Positions 16,226 through 23,500 of a DNA stretch of 58,822 bases are shown here, in pieces. Within the stretch, counting starts at the first letter, position 1. Every line of letters begins with the position of its first letter. The stretch lies in assembly GCA_018818105.1 (NCBI GenBank), contig JAHISK010000130.1:1-58822 (forward strand), read 5' to 3'. The notes beneath the pieces are model-generated. The model did no database searches. It was not told the origin of the DNA and worked only from the letters and a program-made list of their open reading frames with translations. The DNA comes from Candidatus Omnitrophota bacterium. Lineage in GTDB: Bacteria; Omnitrophota; Gorgyraeia; Duberdicusellales; 4484-171. Both the position numbers and the translations under genes were made by a program.

Positions 16226-16606
16226 TTAAGCGGGTAAAATCCGATTTACCATTTTTAATAATTCAGGCGCGGTTACAGGCTTAGCAATCACGTAATGCTT
16301 ACCTGTCTTTTTCACAAAACATTCTTCTTCTTTCTTAAGTACGCCAGTCAAAAACAGCACGGGAATTGTAGCCGTCATAGGATCATCAGCTAAAGTGGTA
16401 GCAACATCACTGCCATCCATGTCAGGAAGAACTATGTCTAAAATAATAAGGTTGGGTTTTTGACGCATAGCTAAATCGAGAGCTTCTTTACCTTTAGTAG
16501 TAGAAATTACTGTATAATCAGCGCGGCGTAAAATATTGGCTAAATGCTCCACAACCTGCTCTTCATCATCTACTAATAATATTTTCTGCTGCTGACTCAT
16601 TAACAT
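16226..16606 (-). CDS. Single-domain response regulator (CheY-like)
   Basis: The protein has 126 aa made of one receiver domain. Acidic pocket DDEEQ near residues 14-15, phospho-acceptor Asp in LIILDIVLPDMDG (~D57), switch Thr in VLFLTG and Lys in IAKPV are all present. There is no output domain, so it would act through protein contacts. It is a paralogue of the regulator at 17698-18078. The shared KxGKEALxLA and ILPDM segments suggest a duplication. No kinase gene is adjacent. Confidence 0.92.
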   Translation of the reverse strand: MLMSQQQKILLVDDEEQVVEHLANILRRADYTVISTTKGKEALDLAMRQKPNLIILDIVLPDMDGSDVATTLADDPMTATIPVLFLTGVLKKEEECFVKKTGKHYVIAKPVTAPELLKMVNRILPA

Positions 16607-16660
16607 AAATTATCACTCTTAACTATATATTTGTCAATAAAAATAATAAGCCGATAGTAA

Positions 16661-17012
16661 AAGAGAGGGGACGGAGTTAACTTATTAACTTATACTCCCG
16701 CCCCTCTGCTATCTTTTCTCCTTTGGTAATATTCTTGGATACCACGGAATTGGAAATACTAAGAATTCTTCTCGGTCTCTATCGTCTTTAAATATTTCTT
16801 TACGCTCTATTCCTCGGATAAATAAATGATACACTCCTCCGATAACGTTTAATCGTTTCCCTCTTGGCATGTATATATTTTATTTGGCATTTGGCAAAAA
16901 GAAAATGTCAATAGTTAATTAGTTAACTCCGTCCCCTATTTTTTATATTTTATTTGGCATTTGGCAAAAAGAAAATGTCAATAGTTAATTAGTTAACTCC
17001 GTCCCCTATTTT
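16661..17012. repeat. REP-like palindromes flanking a transposase remnant, with a 70-bp tandem duplication
   Basis: A GGGGACGGAGTTAACTTATTAAC word at about 16665-16687 lies left of the remnant. Its reverse complement (GTTAATTAGTTAACTCCGTCCCC) lies right of it, at about 16915-16937 and again at 16985-17007. The right side is a direct duplication with a 70-bp period (16874-16943 and 16944-17012). Each word can fold through AGTTAA/TTAACT. This is the arrangement expected for REP sequences around their own transposase. Confidence 0.75.
16709..16870 (-). pseudogene. N-terminal fragment of REP-associated (Y1) transposase
   Basis: A 53-codon frame starts MPRGKRLNVIGGVYHLFIRGIERK and continues KEIFKDDRDREEFL before diverging and ending at 16709. 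The start matches the N-terminus of Y1-type (RAYT) transposases, whose typical form is MPRxxRxxxxGxxYHVxxRGxxRxxIFxDDxDRxxFL. The HUH motif and catalytic Tyr regions further on are missing. It is therefore a decayed copy, flanked by REP-like words. Confidence 0.8.
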
Positions 17013-17014
17013 CG

Positions 17015-17386
17015 CTAATCAATCCATTCAATTTCAAATAGCTCTCCGCTTTGAACTTTTTTGGCAATATAATTGAGGATATTCCCACGATCAAAAGGGT
17101 CCATGGAACTAAACTTCACCCCTACCAAAAATGGAAATTGGATATCTTCTCTGACAGTCAGCCACACCACTTCACCAACTGCAACTATAGGTTTTTCTCG
17201 TTTAGGCAGGTAAATTTCTAACTCTAAGATCGTTCCAGGTTTTATTCTATTAGCCACAGGGATACTTACTCCCCCGCCGCCAAGATCTCCGATTAAGGAT
17301 CCTTTCTCAACAGAATCGGCACCAATTCCTTTATAAGTTATCTTCAACGAATCTTTTAATCTAACAAACTTACGCCGCTCAATCAT
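17015..17386 (-). CDS. PilZ-domain protein
   Basis: The protein has 123 aa. The first residues ERRKFVRLKDSLKITY match the PilZ RxxxR c-di-GMP motif region, although the second Arg spacing is ERRKFVR. The mid part LIGDLGGGGVSIPV corresponds to the (D/N)xSxxG motif, with the Ser replaced by Gly, so binding may be weakened. It continues with the barrel strands typical of the fold (LELEIYLPKREKPIVAVGEVVWL, FLVGVKFSSMDPFDR). It lies among receiver proteins. The HD-GYP protein at 26.9 kb could supply the matching c-di-GMP turnover. Confidence 0.82.
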   Translation of the reverse strand: MIERRKFVRLKDSLKITYKGIGADSVEKGSLIGDLGGGGVSIPVANRIKPGTILELEIYLPKREKPIVAVGEVVWLTVREDIQFPFLVGVKFSSMDPFDRGNILNYIAKKVQSGELFEIEWID

Positions 17387-17464
17387 AAAATAAGTTTATC
17401 ATATCCCAATTTAGTGTCAACTTCATTTTAAAATCAACAAGATTAATCATGATGCTGTTGACCA

Positions 17465-17695
17465 CTATACCGCGGGAACAAATGCTTTTTGCGGTTTATA
17501 CGCGGATAAAAAACACAACTTGCACACATAAACGGCTGACTTATCATCGACCCCAACTTTATTTTTAAATTCTTCACCGTCTTTTAATAAAGACCCTATT
17601 TGAGCGTAGGCCCTTTCAGATAGAATAACTATCTTATCTTTTTCTTTTTCACGTCCGCAAATCCGACACTTCATCGTAACGCTTTTATCCATCAT
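17465..17695 (-). CDS. Small zinc-ribbon-like protein, unknown
   Basis: The protein has 76 aa. Two CxxC pairs (KCRICGREK near residue 9 and VCKLCFLS near residue 58) are spaced like a zinc ribbon. The middle is a mixed helical segment (ILSERAYAQIGSLLKDGEEF). It begins 3 nt after the stop of the regulator gene at 17698, so they are cotranscribed. No specific function is recognised. Confidence 0.6.
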   Translation of the reverse strand: MMDKSVTMKCRICGREKEKDKIVILSERAYAQIGSLLKDGEEFKNKVGVDDKSAVYVCKLCFLSAYKPQKAFVPAV

Positions 17696-17697
17696 GA

Positions 17698-18078
17698 TTA
17701 TTTCTCCGCTAAAACTCTACTTATAGCATCGAGGAGATCTTCCCTGAAAACAGGTTTTGCTAAAAGGTGATAATTGCCCGCTTTTTTTATCATCTGTTCA
17801 TCTTCTTTTGTGTTAAGGCCGGTTAAGAAAATTATAGGAATAGCATAGGTCAAAGAATCTTGTGAAAGAATTTGAGAAATTTCTCCTCCCATCATATCAG
17901 GAAGAATAATATCTAGAATAATCAAATCCGGCTTAGAATTTTTCGCTAACTCGACAGCCTCTTTTCCGCTAGTAGTAGCAATCACTTCATAATTAGCACC
18001 GCTTAATATCTTTTCTATAAACGTAAGAATCGCTTGATCATCATCTACTATTAGTATTTTTTTTATATTATTTGCCAT
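17698..18078 (-). CDS. Single-domain response regulator (CheY-like)
   Basis: The protein has 126 aa, a receiver domain only. Acidic DDDQ pocket at ~11-13, phospho-Asp in LIILDIILPDMMG, Thr in IIFLTG and Lys in LLAKPV are conserved. It is paralogous to the regulator at 16226-16606. It lies directly before the zinc-ribbon gene. Its leader carries the 18105-18157 hairpin that also precedes the anti-sigma gene, hinting at shared control. Confidence 0.92.
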   Translation of the reverse strand: MANNIKKILIVDDDQAILTFIEKILSGANYEVIATTSGKEAVELAKNSKPDLIILDIILPDMMGGEISQILSQDSLTYAIPIIFLTGLNTKEDEQMIKKAGNYHLLAKPVFREDLLDAISRVLAEK

Positions 18079-18104
18079 CTTTTACAAGAAAATTCATTTA
18101 GGCG

Positions 18105-18157
18105 AATTATTTAGATTTTCAGTGGTATAGAAAATCTTATAATTCCCAATACCGTAA
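18105..18157 (-). promoter_or_regulatory. Hairpin leader shared with 14.8 kb (copy B)
   Basis: On the minus strand ACGGTATTGG is followed by a perfect 8-bp stem AGATTTTC / GAAAATCT with loop TATACCACT, then AAATAATT. GGTAT can pair with ATACC in the loop. It lies between the small gene at 18181 and the response-regulator start at 18078. Near-identical to 14814-14870. Confidence 0.62.
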
Positions 18158-18180
18158 ATTATCACTAATTTTTCAATCTG

Positions 18181-18363
18181 TCAAGATACTTTCGGCTTAT
18201 CAACAAGAGCTTTTTCAATTAAAATTCTTAATTTATTAACTAACATTCTCGGCAAACGAAATTGAGAAGTCAATGTTGGCGTTGAAATCACAAACTCAAA
18301 CATATTCGGATTATCTTTAACTTTACGGATAGATACTTCCATACGAAATCCACTACTACTCAT
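18181..18363 (-). CDS. Small hypothetical protein
   Basis: The protein has 60 aa from the ATG at 18363, which has GGAGGTGA 4-5 nt upstream. An earlier ATG at 18375 sits on the Shine-Dalgarno itself. The sequence is a mixed strand pattern (FRMEVSIRKVKDN...FEFVISTPTLTSQFRLPRMLV) with a C-terminal helix (NKLRILIEKALV). It is not recognised. It heads the small regulatory cluster with the response regulator and zinc-ribbon genes. Confidence 0.6.
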   Translation of the reverse strand: MSSSGFRMEVSIRKVKDNPNMFEFVISTPTLTSQFRLPRMLVNKLRILIEKALVDKPKVS

Positions 18364-18375
18364 TGTCACCTCCAT

Positions 18376-18464
18376 CTTAAACGAAGGACGAGATACGAAA
18401 GACGATGGACGAAAAATAAAACTCTCTTCATTCGTCCTTCATCCTTCTTCCCTCGTGCTTCGTT
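18376..18464. repeat. Imperfect palindrome of CGAAGGACGAGATACG words
   Basis: The left arm is ACGAAGGACGAGATACGAAAGACGATGGACGAA and the right arm is TTCGTCCTTCATCCTTCTTCCCTCGTGCTTCG. The pair forms a long interrupted hairpin filling the gap after the GT-C/TPR gene. Confidence 0.75.
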
Positions 18465-20339
18465 TTAATAATCTTTTAGCGCTTTCTCCAACACCGGATT
18501 AGTTATCCCTAATTCTTTAGCTTTCTTATAATTGACGCCAGCTAATTTAAAATTATTCTTTCTCAAATATATCACCGCTAAATTATTATAGGCTTCGGCG
18601 TAGCTGGAATTATTTTTTATCGCTTTTCGATACGCTGCCACCGCCCCCTGATCTCTATCAAAATTAACATAAATATTACCTAAATTATAATAAGCGTCAG
18701 CATCATAAGGATTAATTTCTACCGCCTTCCGCAGAAAAAATAAAGCCTTATCATTATCGCGCGTATAGGTATGTATTATCCCTAAATTACAGTACGCGCC
18801 GGCAAAAAAAGGATTATTTTTTATTGCCTTTTCATAAGCGCTTATTGCCTTTCCATAATCTTGGTTATACATATATATATTACCTAGATTATAAAACCCT
18901 TGAGCGTAATTAGGGTCTATTTCTATTGCCCTCGTGTAAAATTTGAACGCTTTTTGAAAATCTTTCTTACTACTGTAAAGAAGCCCTATGTTATTATATA
19001 TATAAGCGTCTTTAGAATTAAGTTTCAAAGCTATACCATAAGCCTCTAACGCTTTATCAAAATCACCCCTTTCTTTATACGCCACGCCAAGATTATTATA
19101 AAGGCGGCTACTGGAAGCATATTTTAAAGTTTGTTGGTACAAAGTTACAGAATCTCGCCAATATCTATTTTGCTTAATTGTTAGAAAAGAACAAGCCCCT
19201 ACTATAATTAAAGATATTACTACGGCTATTATTATTTGTTTTCGACCTTTAAAAAGAACGCTTATTATCTTAGCCGCGATAAGAAAAAAACCAATAGACG
19301 GCAAATACAGCCAGTGTTGAGCCATATAAGCGTTAAGGGGATATATATTAGAAACCGGTAGAATTGTCACAAAAAAACACATTATAGAAAAAAACAAAAA
19401 AGTATTTTTTCGTTTCATTACGGCAACAACCAATAAAAACAATGATAAAAAAATACCCATTATACATTTAGGGTCAAACACAGAAAATAATTTGTTTCCA
19501 TATTCCATATGAAGATTAACCGGCGCGATTAATAATTTTAGATACCGCGTTATAGCAACAAAAAAACCCGGTATTCGCCGCCACATAGTTGTCACACTAT
19601 CACCCGCGGATAACATATCTTTTAAAAATGTAATTCGCAACAAACAATATCCGACCGCAATAACCACTAAGGAGAAGAAAAGCTTGGTGTTAATCTTTCT
19701 TTTAAAAGTGTAATGGTAAAGCAATAATATAATCGGTAGAATTAAGCTATTTTCTCTAGTCAATAAAGCTGCCGCGTAACTTATTATTACAATTATATAA
19801 TTATTAATATTTATCTTTTCCGATGATTGCCGAAGGCTTGATCTTATATAAAAAATCGAGCAAACTATCATAAATACGGCCGCCGCCGAATCCGCCCCCC
19901 CTGATATATAAGTAACAGCTCCTGTATGTATAGGATGAACTACAAACAATAACCCCGTAAAAAAAGAAATTAATCTATCTTTAAAAATTAATAAACTCAA
20001 CCAAAAGATACCGATAGCAACACAAATATGACATAGAATATTTAATAAATGATAACCCCTTACATCTGCCCCCCATAAAGCATAACCTACCATATAAGAC
20101 ACTATCTGCAGAGGGCGATAAGAATTTGATTGAACACCGGCGCCTTCTCCGATACCGCGCGTAAACACTTTATCTAAATGCGCGAAACTGCGTATATACA
20201 TATTATCTTTAATCAATACCATATCGTCCCAAACAAACTCCCCGTTGATCGCGTTATGATACGATACCAACCCCGCGATTACTATCGCCGCCATTGACAA
20301 TATGTATATCCATCTTTTTCTTATAACGATCTGTTTCAT
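18465..20339 (-). CDS. GT-C-type membrane protein with C-terminal TPR repeats (TMTC-like)
   Basis: The protein has 624 aa. The first ~395 residues hold about ten membrane helices. The first extracytoplasmic loop contains NGEFVWDDMVLIKDNMYI, the Asp-Asp region typical of TMTC/PMT-like GT-C glycosyltransferases, and SNSYRPLQIVSYMVGYALWG. Residues ~400-624 hold about six TPR units with repeated phrases (LYNNLGVAYKERGDFDKALEAY, YNLGNIYMYNQDYGKAISAYEKAI). Such proteins are candidates for O-mannosylation or lipid-linked glycosyl transfer at the membrane, with the TPRs binding protein partners. The mannose activation gene manC lies 10 kb away. The function is inferred. Confidence 0.8.
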   Translation of the reverse strand: MKQIVIRKRWIYILSMAAIVIAGLVSYHNAINGEFVWDDMVLIKDNMYIRSFAHLDKVFTRGIGEGAGVQSNSYRPLQIVSYMVGYALWGADVRGYHLLNILCHICVAIGIFWLSLLIFKDRLISFFTGLLFVVHPIHTGAVTYISGGADSAAAVFMIVCSIFYIRSSLRQSSEKININNYIIVIISYAAALLTRENSLILPIILLLYHYTFKRKINTKLFFSLVVIAVGYCLLRITFLKDMLSAGDSVTTMWRRIPGFFVAITRYLKLLIAPVNLHMEYGNKLFSVFDPKCIMGIFLSLFLLVVAVMKRKNTFLFFSIMCFFVTILPVSNIYPLNAYMAQHWLYLPSIGFFLIAAKIISVLFKGRKQIIIAVVISLIIVGACSFLTIKQNRYWRDSVTLYQQTLKYASSSRLYNNLGVAYKERGDFDKALEAYGIALKLNSKDAYIYNNIGLLYSSKKDFQKAFKFYTRAIEIDPNYAQGFYNLGNIYMYNQDYGKAISAYEKAIKNNPFFAGAYCNLGIIHTYTRDNDKALFFLRKAVEINPYDADAYYNLGNIYVNFDRDQGAVAAYRKAIKNNSSYAEAYNNLAVIYLRKNNFKLAGVNYKKAKELGITNPVLEKALKDY

Positions 20340-20387
20340 AATTTGTCCTCCGTCCTCCGTCTTCAGTCTTCAGTCTTCGATCTTTGA
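20340..20387. repeat. Iterated word repeat (CCTCCGTCTTCAGTCTTCAG)
   Basis: Near-tandem 7-9 nt words (CCTCCGTCCTCCGTCTTCAGTCTTCAGTCTTCG) lie between aroC and the GT-C/TPR gene, of the same style as other intergenic repeats here but without a clear second arm. Confidence 0.6.
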
Positions 20388-21521
20388 TCATCTTTTAACT
20401 GTTTTTACATAATTCTGATAATTCGTTTTTATTTCTTTCAATGTGTCTTGCCCAAACTTATCCAGAAATAATTCTGTTACAGCAATAGCCGCCATAGACT
20501 CAGCAATAACTCCGCAAGCGGCAACCGCGACGGTATCAGCCCTCTCTACCATAGCCTTTTCTTTCTTTCCAGTAATAAGATCAACAGAATCAAGCGGTTT
20601 TCTTAAGGTCGCAATGGGTTTCATTGCTGCCCTAAAAACAATAACTTCGCCATTAGACATCCCGCCTTCTATGCCGCCGGAATTATTTGTTTGGTGATAA
20701 ATCCCTTTACCATGCTCAGAATAAATAGCGTCATGGGAAGCGCTTCCCTTTTGTTTGGCATACTCAAACCCCAACCCATTCTCAACGCCTTTGATAGCGG
20801 GAATACTCATAAGATAATAGGCTACTCTCGCGTCTAATCTCCTATCAAAATGCATGAAGCTGCCCACGCCGGGAATAAGGCCTTCTATCCAAACTTCTAC
20901 GAGTCCCCCTAAACTATCTTTGCTTTCATCGGCTTTCTTTATTTGAGAAATCATCTCTCTTTCAGCGTCTCTATCAATACAGTTTAATTTTGAATGTTCA
21001 GTTTTAGTTATTATTTCTTCAATATTTTTAGGTTTCTTTTTACTAATAACCCTACCCACACTTACCGTAAAACTTGCTACTTTTATATTAAATTTAAGAA
21101 GAAATTGTTTACAAACCGCGCCGACGCAAACTCTTGCCACAGTTTCTCTAGCTGAAGACCGTTCTAAAATATTTCTCACGTCATTTTCCTGATACTTAAT
21201 GGCCCCGGCAAAATCAGCATGAGCAGGACGAGGAATAGTTAACGCTTCTAAATCATCTTTCTTTCGCGAAAAAATTCTAGCGTCTCTGTTCTTAACCAGC
21301 ATTGTTATCGGACTGCCTAAAGTAACCTTATTCCGCATCCCGGAAACAATCTTAACTTTATCTTCTTCAATTTTCATTCGCCCGCCACGGCCAAAACCAG
21401 ACATTCTCCGTTTAAGCTCATCATTAATAAAATCCTGGCATATAGTTACTCCTTTAGGAAAACCTTCTAATATTGCCGAAATATATTCACCATGAGACTC
21501 ACCGGCAGTTAATATCCTCAT
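20388..21521 (-). CDS. aroC: Chorismate synthase
   Basis: The protein has 377-378 aa from the ATG at 21521, which has AGGAGG 8 nt upstream. A longer frame to 21539 is rejected. The enzyme makes chorismate from EPSP with reduced FMN. Hallmarks are ILTAGESHGEYISAILEGFPKG, RRMSGFGRGGRMKIEEDKVKIVSG, PRPAHADFAGAIKY, ERSSARETVARVCVGAV, NSGGIEGGMSNGEVI and ADTVAVAACGVIAESM. It lies 19 nt after the prepilin peptidase gene. aroE is nearby at 22.5 kb. Confidence 0.97.
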   Translation of the reverse strand: MRILTAGESHGEYISAILEGFPKGVTICQDFINDELKRRMSGFGRGGRMKIEEDKVKIVSGMRNKVTLGSPITMLVKNRDARIFSRKKDDLEALTIPRPAHADFAGAIKYQENDVRNILERSSARETVARVCVGAVCKQFLLKFNIKVASFTVSVGRVISKKKPKNIEEIITKTEHSKLNCIDRDAEREMISQIKKADESKDSLGGLVEVWIEGLIPGVGSFMHFDRRLDARVAYYLMSIPAIKGVENGLGFEYAKQKGSASHDAIYSEHGKGIYHQTNNSGGIEGGMSNGEVIVFRAAMKPIATLRKPLDSVDLITGKKEKAMVERADTVAVAACGVIAESMAAIAVTELFLDKFGQDTLKEIKTNYQNYVKTVKR

Positions 21522-21540
21522 AATATTTTCCTCCTTCAAA

Positions 21541-22353
21541 TTAAAAGATCAACGCCAAAATCCTATTCCCCCACAAAAAATAAACTAATGTCGCTAAAGA
21601 TAAATACGGTAAATAGGGAATAAGATGCGTCTTCTTAAAAATAAGCGCGCCTACGGCATAAATCAAACCGAAAAACGGAGCGACAAAAAACACAAGGATT
21701 ACCGCTTTTACACCCAGAAAAGCGCCTACCATTCCCATAAAATCAACGTCGCCTAACCCTAAAGATTCTGTTTCCCCCTCTATTGATTCTTTTTTACGTA
21801 TGGCTAAATAAATATTTAAAAGCGCATCGCCAAAGAGCTTAAAAAGATACGTAAACCCCAACCCAAAAATAAGACCTCTTATAGAGTAATAAATAGGCAG
21901 CGACGTAAAATCCACATCGAATTTCAACAGGCCTACGCTTCGCGTTAAACTAATAACTACCGCGACTGCTATTCCTAAAAAACATAAGTATACCGGAATA
22001 GCAAAATATTTTATATCTATAAAAGAAATAACAATACACAAACAAAAAAGAAAAGCGTATTTTAAAAAGCTTAAAGTTAACCCAAATTTTATGTATAAAA
22101 AAAGAAATAACACTGCCGTAATAAGTTCAACTATAGGATACCTGGGAGAGATCTTTTCTTTACAAAATCGGCACTTACCTTTTAAGAACAAATATCCAAA
22201 GATAGGCACATTGTCATACCATTTAAGAGGTTTTTCACATTTTGGACAAAAAGATGATGGCTGTACAATGGAAACATTTTTAGGTAACCGGTAAATACAA
22301 ACGTTTAAAAAACTACCTAAACAAGCGCCTAAAACAACCATGAAAATATTCAT
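21541..22353 (-). CDS. pilD: Type IV prepilin peptidase / N-methyltransferase
   Basis: The protein has 270 aa with about seven membrane helices. The N-terminal domain carries the zinc-binding Cys pairs CPKCEKPLKWYDNVPIFGYLFLKGKCRFC (methylase domain). The catalytic Asp pair of the A24 peptidase family is seen in FIDIKYF and in the GLGDVDFMG motif. It cleaves and methylates prepilins at the inner membrane. A PilB/GspE ATPase is encoded at 50.6 kb, so a type IV pilus or type II secretion system is likely. Its start overlaps the leader repeat at 22375. Confidence 0.93.
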   Translation of the reverse strand: MNIFMVVLGACLGSFLNVCIYRLPKNVSIVQPSSFCPKCEKPLKWYDNVPIFGYLFLKGKCRFCKEKISPRYPIVELITAVLFLFLYIKFGLTLSFLKYAFLFCLCIVISFIDIKYFAIPVYLCFLGIAVAVVISLTRSVGLLKFDVDFTSLPIYYSIRGLIFGLGFTYLFKLFGDALLNIYLAIRKKESIEGETESLGLGDVDFMGMVGAFLGVKAVILVFFVAPFFGLIYAVGALIFKKTHLIPYLPYLSLATLVYFLWGNRILALIF

Positions 22354-22374
22354 TTATTTTCTCCTTTTAAATAC

Positions 22375-22506
22375 GTAGGGGCGTCGCTTGCCTACGCCCG
22401 TAATAATATAAAATGATTAACAATTGAATGAACATATCATTATACCAAATCATATTCATGATATAATCATAATTAATAATCGGGCGCAGGCAAGCGGCGC
22501 CCCTAC
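22375..22506. repeat. MITE-like inverted repeat with GTAGGGGCG ends
   Basis: The outer arms GTAGGGGCGTCGCTTGCCTAC and the reverse complement of the right arm (24 of 26 matching over GTAGGGGCG...CGCCCG) bound an AT-rich, partly palindromic centre. The total is 132 nt. Its right end overlaps the aroE stop. Related single arms occur at 47266-47283 and 55429-55459. Confidence 0.75.
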
Positions 22507-23429
22507 TATATTATACCTAATTTATCGTTTAAAGCTTTACGCATTACCTCAACCGGCGCCGATTGATTCATCCAAAATTCCCATGCCAAAACACCCTGAT
22601 ACAAAAGCATACCTAACCCGCCGGCAACGCCTTTACATTTTTTCTCTTTCGCGTCTTTTATCAATTGCGTTTCTCTATTATACACTACATCATATACATA
22701 TAAATCTTTGCGCAATAAATTTTTATCGATAGCTGAACAGTTATCGCCTTCTTTCATTCCTATGGGTGTGGCATTAACTACTAACTGACATTGAGTTACA
22801 ACCTCTACTACTTTTTCATTATCATAGATAAATTCTAACCTATCTTCTACTATATCTGACTGTGTAGAAAAATGTCTTTTTGCCGAATCAACGGACTCTT
22901 TATTACTATCACATACAAATATTTTTTTAACTCCCATACCTGCCTGCATTAAACCGGCAATAATTGCTCTTCCCGCGCCGCCGCAGCCAATAAGAAGAAT
23001 GTTTTTATCGACTGTATTAAACTTTAAATCCTCCCGCAATGATTTAACAAACCCTTGCGCGTCAGTATTTCGATAGATTAATTTATCACCAATTCTTTTT
23101 ACTGTATTTATTGCCCCTGTTAAAACTACCAATTCATTATCATACCTTACAGCTATCTCTTTTACTGGTGTCTGCAAGGTTTTCACCTTATAAGGAACTG
23201 TGATATTAAACCCTTCAACCTTTTCAGCAAGGATAGAATTACCATTAGTATCTTCTACATCGATATTCCCTTGCAAAAAACCTCGCAAATTTTCTGGTTT
23301 AACTTCAAACAAACGGTACTCCGCGTCAATTTTACATTCTCTAAACGCGGCGTTGTGCATTGCAGGTGATAAGCTATGTTTAACAGGATATCCGATTAAT
23401 CCATAGATTTTAGGTAAGGACTTTTTCAT
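22506..23429 (-). CDS. aroE: Shikimate dehydrogenase
   Basis: The protein has about 307 aa from the ATG at 23429. A start 21 nt upstream would add a repeat-derived MLIVNFS and is not favoured. The enzyme reduces dehydroshikimate to shikimate with NADPH. Visible are YGLIGYPVKHSLSPAMHNAAF, GFNITVPYK, the catalytic Lys/Asp pair (VPYKVK; NTDAQGF), GCGGAGRAII as the nucleotide-binding glycine-rich loop, and VVNATPIGMKEGD with GGLGMLLYQG near the end. It lies downstream of the leuA-ilvC cluster. Confidence 0.95.
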   Translation of the reverse strand: MKKSLPKIYGLIGYPVKHSLSPAMHNAAFRECKIDAEYRLFEVKPENLRGFLQGNIDVEDTNGNSILAEKVEGFNITVPYKVKTLQTPVKEIAVRYDNELVVLTGAINTVKRIGDKLIYRNTDAQGFVKSLREDLKFNTVDKNILLIGCGGAGRAIIAGLMQAGMGVKKIFVCDSNKESVDSAKRHFSTQSDIVEDRLEFIYDNEKVVEVVTQCQLVVNATPIGMKEGDNCSAIDKNLLRKDLYVYDVVYNRETQLIKDAKEKKCKGVAGGLGMLLYQGVLAWEFWMNQSAPVEVMRKALNDKLGII

Positions 23430-23500
23430 TGAAAAATTAACAATTAACATTTAGCATTTTTAATTGATAACTGATAAATGCTAAATTTCATTATTACTTT

